NCBI GenBank assembly: GCA_015222595.1
Contig: JADFVP010000178.1
Span: 1 to 17,315, forward strand
Source of the DNA: Pseudomonadota bacterium
GTDB taxonomy: Bacteria > Desulfobacterota > GWC2-55-46 > JADFVP01
Direction of reading: 5' to 3'
Length of the DNA: 17,315 nt
Shown: piece after piece, positions 14,519-17,315 of the stretch
How positions within the stretch are numbered: position 1 is the stretch's first letter
Layout of the letters: each line of letters begins with the position of its first letter
Notes under the pieces: model-generated
Databases searched by the model: none
Told to the model about the DNA's origin: nothing
Seen by the model: only the letters and a program-made list of their open reading frames with translations
Made by a program: the position numbers and the translations under genes

Positions 14519-14881
14519 TTCGTGCCTCCGGTTTCAGAAAAGAAATTTGTCTGTGTACATACTATTCTACAAGAGTTGAAACTTTTTATCTATCTGTACT
14601 TGTCAGTATAATGACTAACGAGACATAACAGCCTCGCAGCTATATAAGTGCTATAAGTACAGCGCATCCGTTCCTACACTCTATAACGACCCAAAGAGGG
14701 CGCAACTTGAGCCTTTTTTAGGCATTACCGATACTTATCGTACTTTTGAGTTGTAAAATAGGACGAGTCCGAAAAAGGTATGTTCCGCTTGGATTAATAA
14801 AGAGGGTTACAGGGGGCAATAGGTTTATCTGGCGGGTATAAAAAAAATCGGTTGAAAATCGAGCACTCAAGATCTGCTACT
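14519..14881. other. Intergenic region with inverted repeats, no gene seen
   Basis: These 363 bases lie between the Cdd1-family gene and the DUF4388 gene, both on the minus strand. No ORF is convincing. The region holds several short inverted repeats: GCCT/AGGC (14711-14723), CGATA/TATCG (14729-14740) enclosed by CAACT/AGTTG (14703-14753), and GGACGAGTCC near 14763. A run of eight A residues (14840-14847) would be a T-run on the minus strand but has only a weak stem before it. A TATACT -10-like element occurs on the minus strand at 14605-14610, without a good -35; it may serve the DUF4388 operon. Confidence 0.5.
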
Positions 14882-15178
14882 TTAAGTTCCAAGCCTTTCC
14901 TTCCAGTTCCACCACTTCAGTAGTTTAGGGTCGTGTCTGGTAGTTGAGGCGAAGTAGACGGCAAGACGAAACACATAGAGTACGCACCGGTCTACGTGGA
15001 GCCCTTTTAACTTGCAAAACTCCATGTATAGCTCTTCGGGCTCTCGTCCCTTCAGCCCGTCTACCGAGCGAATGCCTAATGAGTAGAGAGCTTCGGAGAG
15101 CACTGGGCCGACACCCGGAATACGCCGAAGGTCTTTTATAGAAGTACTCTTGTCGAACTTATTACCGGTCGTGCTCAT
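14882..15178 (-). CDS. Cdd1-family helix-hairpin-helix protein (98 aa)
   Basis: The protein fits the 'pathogenicity locus' Cdd1 family (PF11731), small helix-hairpin-helix proteins of unknown role. Visible features are IKDLRRIPGVGPVLSEALYS (residues 14-33) with the HhH turn IPGVG, then SLGIRSVDGLKG, RCVLYVFRLAVYFA (64-77) and the C-terminal DPKLLKWWNW. The HhH suggests DNA or protein binding. An ORF reaches back to 15259, but the extra 27 residues would overlap proA and look unlike the family. The ATG at 15178 gives the usual length and has a GAGG stretch about 10 bases upstream. It lies 46 bp after proA and may be the last gene of the proBA transcript. Confidence 0.85.
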   Translation of the reverse strand: MSTTGNKFDKSTSIKDLRRIPGVGPVLSEALYSLGIRSVDGLKGREPEELYMEFCKLKGLHVDRCVLYVFRLAVYFASTTRHDPKLLKWWNWKERLGT

Positions 15179-15224
15179 AATAGAAAGCCCTCGCAGACAG
15201 AGCCGCAGAGAGTACTGAGAGGGG

Positions 15225-16481
15225 CTACTCCCTGATCTGCCCGTCTCCATAGACAACAAACTTCTTGGTCGTAAGCTCGTTCAACCCCATCGGGCCATAG
15301 GCGTGGAGCTTGGTTGTGGAGATACCGATCTCGGCGCCGAGCCCGTATTCGAAGCCGTCCGCAAAGCGGGTGGAGGCATTCACCATAACGGAAGACGAGT
15401 TTACCTCGCGGATGAACCGCTCGGCGTTCGTGTAGTTCTCGGTCACGATAGACTCTGTGTGGAGCGAGCCGTACCGCTCTATATGCGCCTTCGCGCCATC
15501 GAGTCCGTCCACTACCTTAACGGCTATTATAAGGTCGAGAAACTCCTCTGCCCAGTCCGAGTCAACCGCCTTCTTGGCTTCGGCCACTATGGCGCACGTA
15601 CGAGCGCAACCGCGCACTTCAACCCCGGCACCGGCGTACTCGGCGGCAATGAGTGGCAGAAACTTCTCTGCAATCGCCGAGTGCACGAGCAGGGTCTCCA
15701 TAGAGTTACAGACACCGGGACGCTGCACCTTTGCGTTGTAGGCTATATTTACGGCCTTCTCCATATCAGCGTCGCCATCTACGTAGACATGGCAGACGCC
15801 CTTATAGTGCTTGATAACAGGGATTTTCGAGTTCTCGACGACAAAACGGATAAGCCCCTCTCCGCCGCGCGGGATTATAATATCTATCTGCTCTTCGAGC
15901 TTCAGCATCTCCAAGACGGCGTCGCGGTCGGTGGTGGTAATAACCTGAATCGCGCCTTCGGGCACGCCGCCCTTCTTACACGCCGTGGCCAAGACTTTTG
16001 CTATCGCCCGGTTAGAATCGATCGATTCACTACCGCCTCTTAGTACAACTGCATTGCCGGACTTAAGGCACAGCCCCGCAGCGTCTGCCGTAACATTCGG
16101 CCTCGACTCGTAAATAATGCCTATTACTCCGAGAGGAATACTCATGCGTCCGACTCTCAGGCCATTGGGGCGAACCTTAACGTCGGTTACGGTTCCGACC
16201 GGGTCTGGCAGAGCGGCGACTTCACGAAGCCCTGCTGCCATAGAGGCAATAACTTTATCTGAGAGCGTCAAGCGGTTAATCATTGCATCCGTGAGGCCTT
16301 TTTCTCTGGCGCGCGCAAGATCCTTCGCATTCTCGCTCTTAAGCGTATCGGCGTTCTCTAATAGCCCAACAGCCATAAGCTCTAGCGCCCCGTTCTTCAC
16401 GCCGCTTGAGAGGTTTGCGACTTCGAACGAAGCGCTGCGGGCCTTCGTTGCAACTTCTAGTACTTCATCCTTGAGAGCCAT
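15225..16481 (-). CDS. proA: Gamma-glutamyl phosphate reductase ProA
   Basis: ProA reduces gamma-glutamyl phosphate with NADPH to glutamate-5-semialdehyde, the second step of proline synthesis. At 418 residues it matches the usual family length. Visible family features are IPLGVIGIIYESRPNVTADA (115-134), SGNAVVLRGGSES (141-153) and the catalytic cysteine C258 in QRPGVCNSMETLL (253-265). The C-terminal segment RFADGFEYGLGAEIGISTTK is also typical. AAGGAGAA lies 8 bases before the ATG. It follows proB by 45 bp on the same strand, so the two are very likely co-transcribed; the Cdd1-family gene comes next rather than nadD. Confidence 0.97.
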   Translation of the reverse strand: MALKDEVLEVATKARSASFEVANLSSGVKNGALELMAVGLLENADTLKSENAKDLARAREKGLTDAMINRLTLSDKVIASMAAGLREVAALPDPVGTVTDVKVRPNGLRVGRMSIPLGVIGIIYESRPNVTADAAGLCLKSGNAVVLRGGSESIDSNRAIAKVLATACKKGGVPEGAIQVITTTDRDAVLEMLKLEEQIDIIIPRGGEGLIRFVVENSKIPVIKHYKGVCHVYVDGDADMEKAVNIAYNAKVQRPGVCNSMETLLVHSAIAEKFLPLIAAEYAGAGVEVRGCARTCAIVAEAKKAVDSDWAEEFLDLIIAVKVVDGLDGAKAHIERYGSLHTESIVTENYTNAERFIREVNSSSVMVNASTRFADGFEYGLGAEIGISTTKLHAYGPMGLNELTTKKFVVYGDGQIRE

Positions 16482-16526
16482 TTAAAAGTTCTCCTTTCGA
16501 CATGACAGTTATACTAAAAAGGCGGG

Positions 16527-17315
16527 TCATAAGATGACGAGATTGTCGCGATGAATAACCTCGTCATACACCTTGTAACCGAGCACAGACTCTATAGCAG
16601 CGCTCTTTACGCCCTTTATCTTATCTATCTCAACAGAAGAGTAGTTGGTAACTCCTCGCGCTATCTCTTTACCGTCGTTATCTATACAGTGCACGACCTC
16701 ACCGGAGTCGAAGGCGCCGTCGGCGTCTTTTATACCGGTTGGCAGCAGGCTATTACCACCCTCTAAAAGCGCACACTTCGCGCCATCATCCAAAAAGAGC
16801 CGACCTGTCGGACGGGCCGAAAAAGCTATCCAGTGCTTGCGGCTTGTAAGCCTGTCGGTACGCGGCAAAAAGAGCGTGCCGACCTTGTCGCCTGAAAGGA
16901 TTTTCTCAACAACACCCTCTTCAAAGCCGTTGGCAACCACCGTAGCCGTACCATGATGAGCCGCAGTATGCGCGGCCTTCGTCTTGGTCCTCATCCCGCC
17001 TGTACCGAAAGCAGAGACAGGACCGGTGAGAGAATCCAGCTCCAACGTATCTACATTCTCAACCACGTCTATCTTCTTAGCATCGGGATTCGTAGCAGGA
17101 TTGGAGTCGTAGAGGCCGTCTCTATCTGTGAGAATAATAAGCAAGTCGGCATCTACAAGACTTGTGGCAAGGGCTGAAAGTTCGTCATTGTCGCCGAGCT
17201 TCATCTCTTCAACCGCCACTGTGTCGTTCTCGTTTATGATCGGAACCAGCCCAAGCTCAAGAAGCGACTCAATAGTGTTGCGAGCATTCAGGTACCGCTT
17301 GCGATCGGCAAAGTC
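16527..17315 (-). CDS. proB: Glutamate 5-kinase ProB, C-terminal part (cut by window edge)
   Basis: ProB phosphorylates glutamate to gamma-glutamyl phosphate, the first and feedback-controlled step of proline synthesis. The reading frame is open to the window edge, and 262 residues are visible. By comparison with the family's usual length of about 370, roughly 110 N-terminal residues lie outside. Visible features are YLNARNT (local 8-14), PIINEND (25-31), GDND (41-44), ILTDRDGLYDSNP and FGTGGMRTK, all of the amino-acid-kinase domain. A C-terminal PUA-type domain follows (about local 180-255). The apparent internal start at 17219 is only a valine codon (GTG) within the open frame, not the gene start. 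Confidence 0.96.
   Translation of the reverse strand, partial: DFADRKRYLNARNTIESLLELGLVPIINENDTVAVEEMKLGDNDELSALATSLVDADLLIILTDRDGLYDSNPATNPDAKKIDVVENVDTLELDSLTGPVSAFGTGGMRTKTKAAHTAAHHGTATVVANGFEEGVVEKILSGDKVGTLFLPRTDRLTSRKHWIAFSARPTGRLFLDDGAKCALLEGGNSLLPTGIKDADGAFDSGEVVHCIDNDGKEIARGVTNYSSVEIDKIKGVKSAAIESVLGYKVYDEVIHRDNLVIL

Noticed and set aside
14840..14880. Possible minus-strand terminator after the Cdd1-family gene
   Set aside because: There is a run of eight T residues on that strand, but the only stem before it is about three base pairs.
15179..15259. Longer N-terminus for the Cdd1-family protein
   Set aside because: The extra residues overlap the end of proA, look unlike the family, and the ATG at 15178 gives the expected length.
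15303..16043. 246-codon plus-strand frame opposite proA
   Set aside because: proA is unmistakable on the minus strand, and this frame is its antisense shadow.

Overview
The window reads as ordinary chromosome of a Gram-negative, non-enteric bacterium. Supporting signs are a lipobox lipoprotein, periplasmic and inner-membrane glycan enzymes, DUF4388 and GAF signalling proteins, and a Cdd1-type helix-hairpin-helix protein. These families are common in Desulfobacterota, Nitrospirota and related 'deltaproteobacterial' lineages. That placement is inference; no rRNA or other decisive marker is present. I see no phage, insertion sequence, transposase or CRISPR array.

Layout. (1) 1-3471, plus strand: a small lipoprotein, an RhlB-like DEAD-box RNA helicase with a very long basic tail, and a secreted protein of unknown function with a good sigma70-type promoter. 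(2) 3679-3752: tRNA-Gly(CCC) with its own promoter. (3) 8924-3761, minus strand: a tightly coupled four-gene operon of two different ArnT/PMT-type membrane glycosyltransferases, a membrane-anchored BNR (sialidase-fold) protein and a polytopic membrane protein, probably a cell-envelope glycan-modification unit. (4) 9301-10078, plus strand: a ferritin-like di-iron protein followed by an 81-residue protein made of three near-identical CxxC-x10-C modules. (5) 11589-10258, minus strand: molybdenum cofactor genes moaD, moaE and mogA, with an intrinsic terminator between moaD and moaE. (6) 14518-11653, minus strand: a DUF4388 protein and an 813-residue sensor (Rossmann domain, three GAF domains, degenerate GGDEF). 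(7) 17315-14882, minus strand: proB (cut by the window edge) and proA of proline synthesis, then a Cdd1-family helix-hairpin-helix protein.

How the genes work together. ProB and ProA make glutamate-5-semialdehyde for proline. MoaD and MoaE form molybdopterin synthase and MogA adenylates its product for metal insertion; moaA, moaC and moeA are not in the window. The DUF4388 and GAF proteins are 16 bp apart and probably form one signalling module. The two glycosyltransferases are translationally coupled to each other and to the BNR and membrane proteins, so the four probably act on one polyprenyl-linked or outer-membrane glycan.

The least explained items are the triple CxxC-x10-C protein beside the di-iron protein, the Rossmann-GAF-degenerate-GGDEF sensor with its DUF4388 partner, the glycan cluster, and a strong inverted repeat just ahead of the helicase start. 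None of these can be shown to be a new system from sequence alone.
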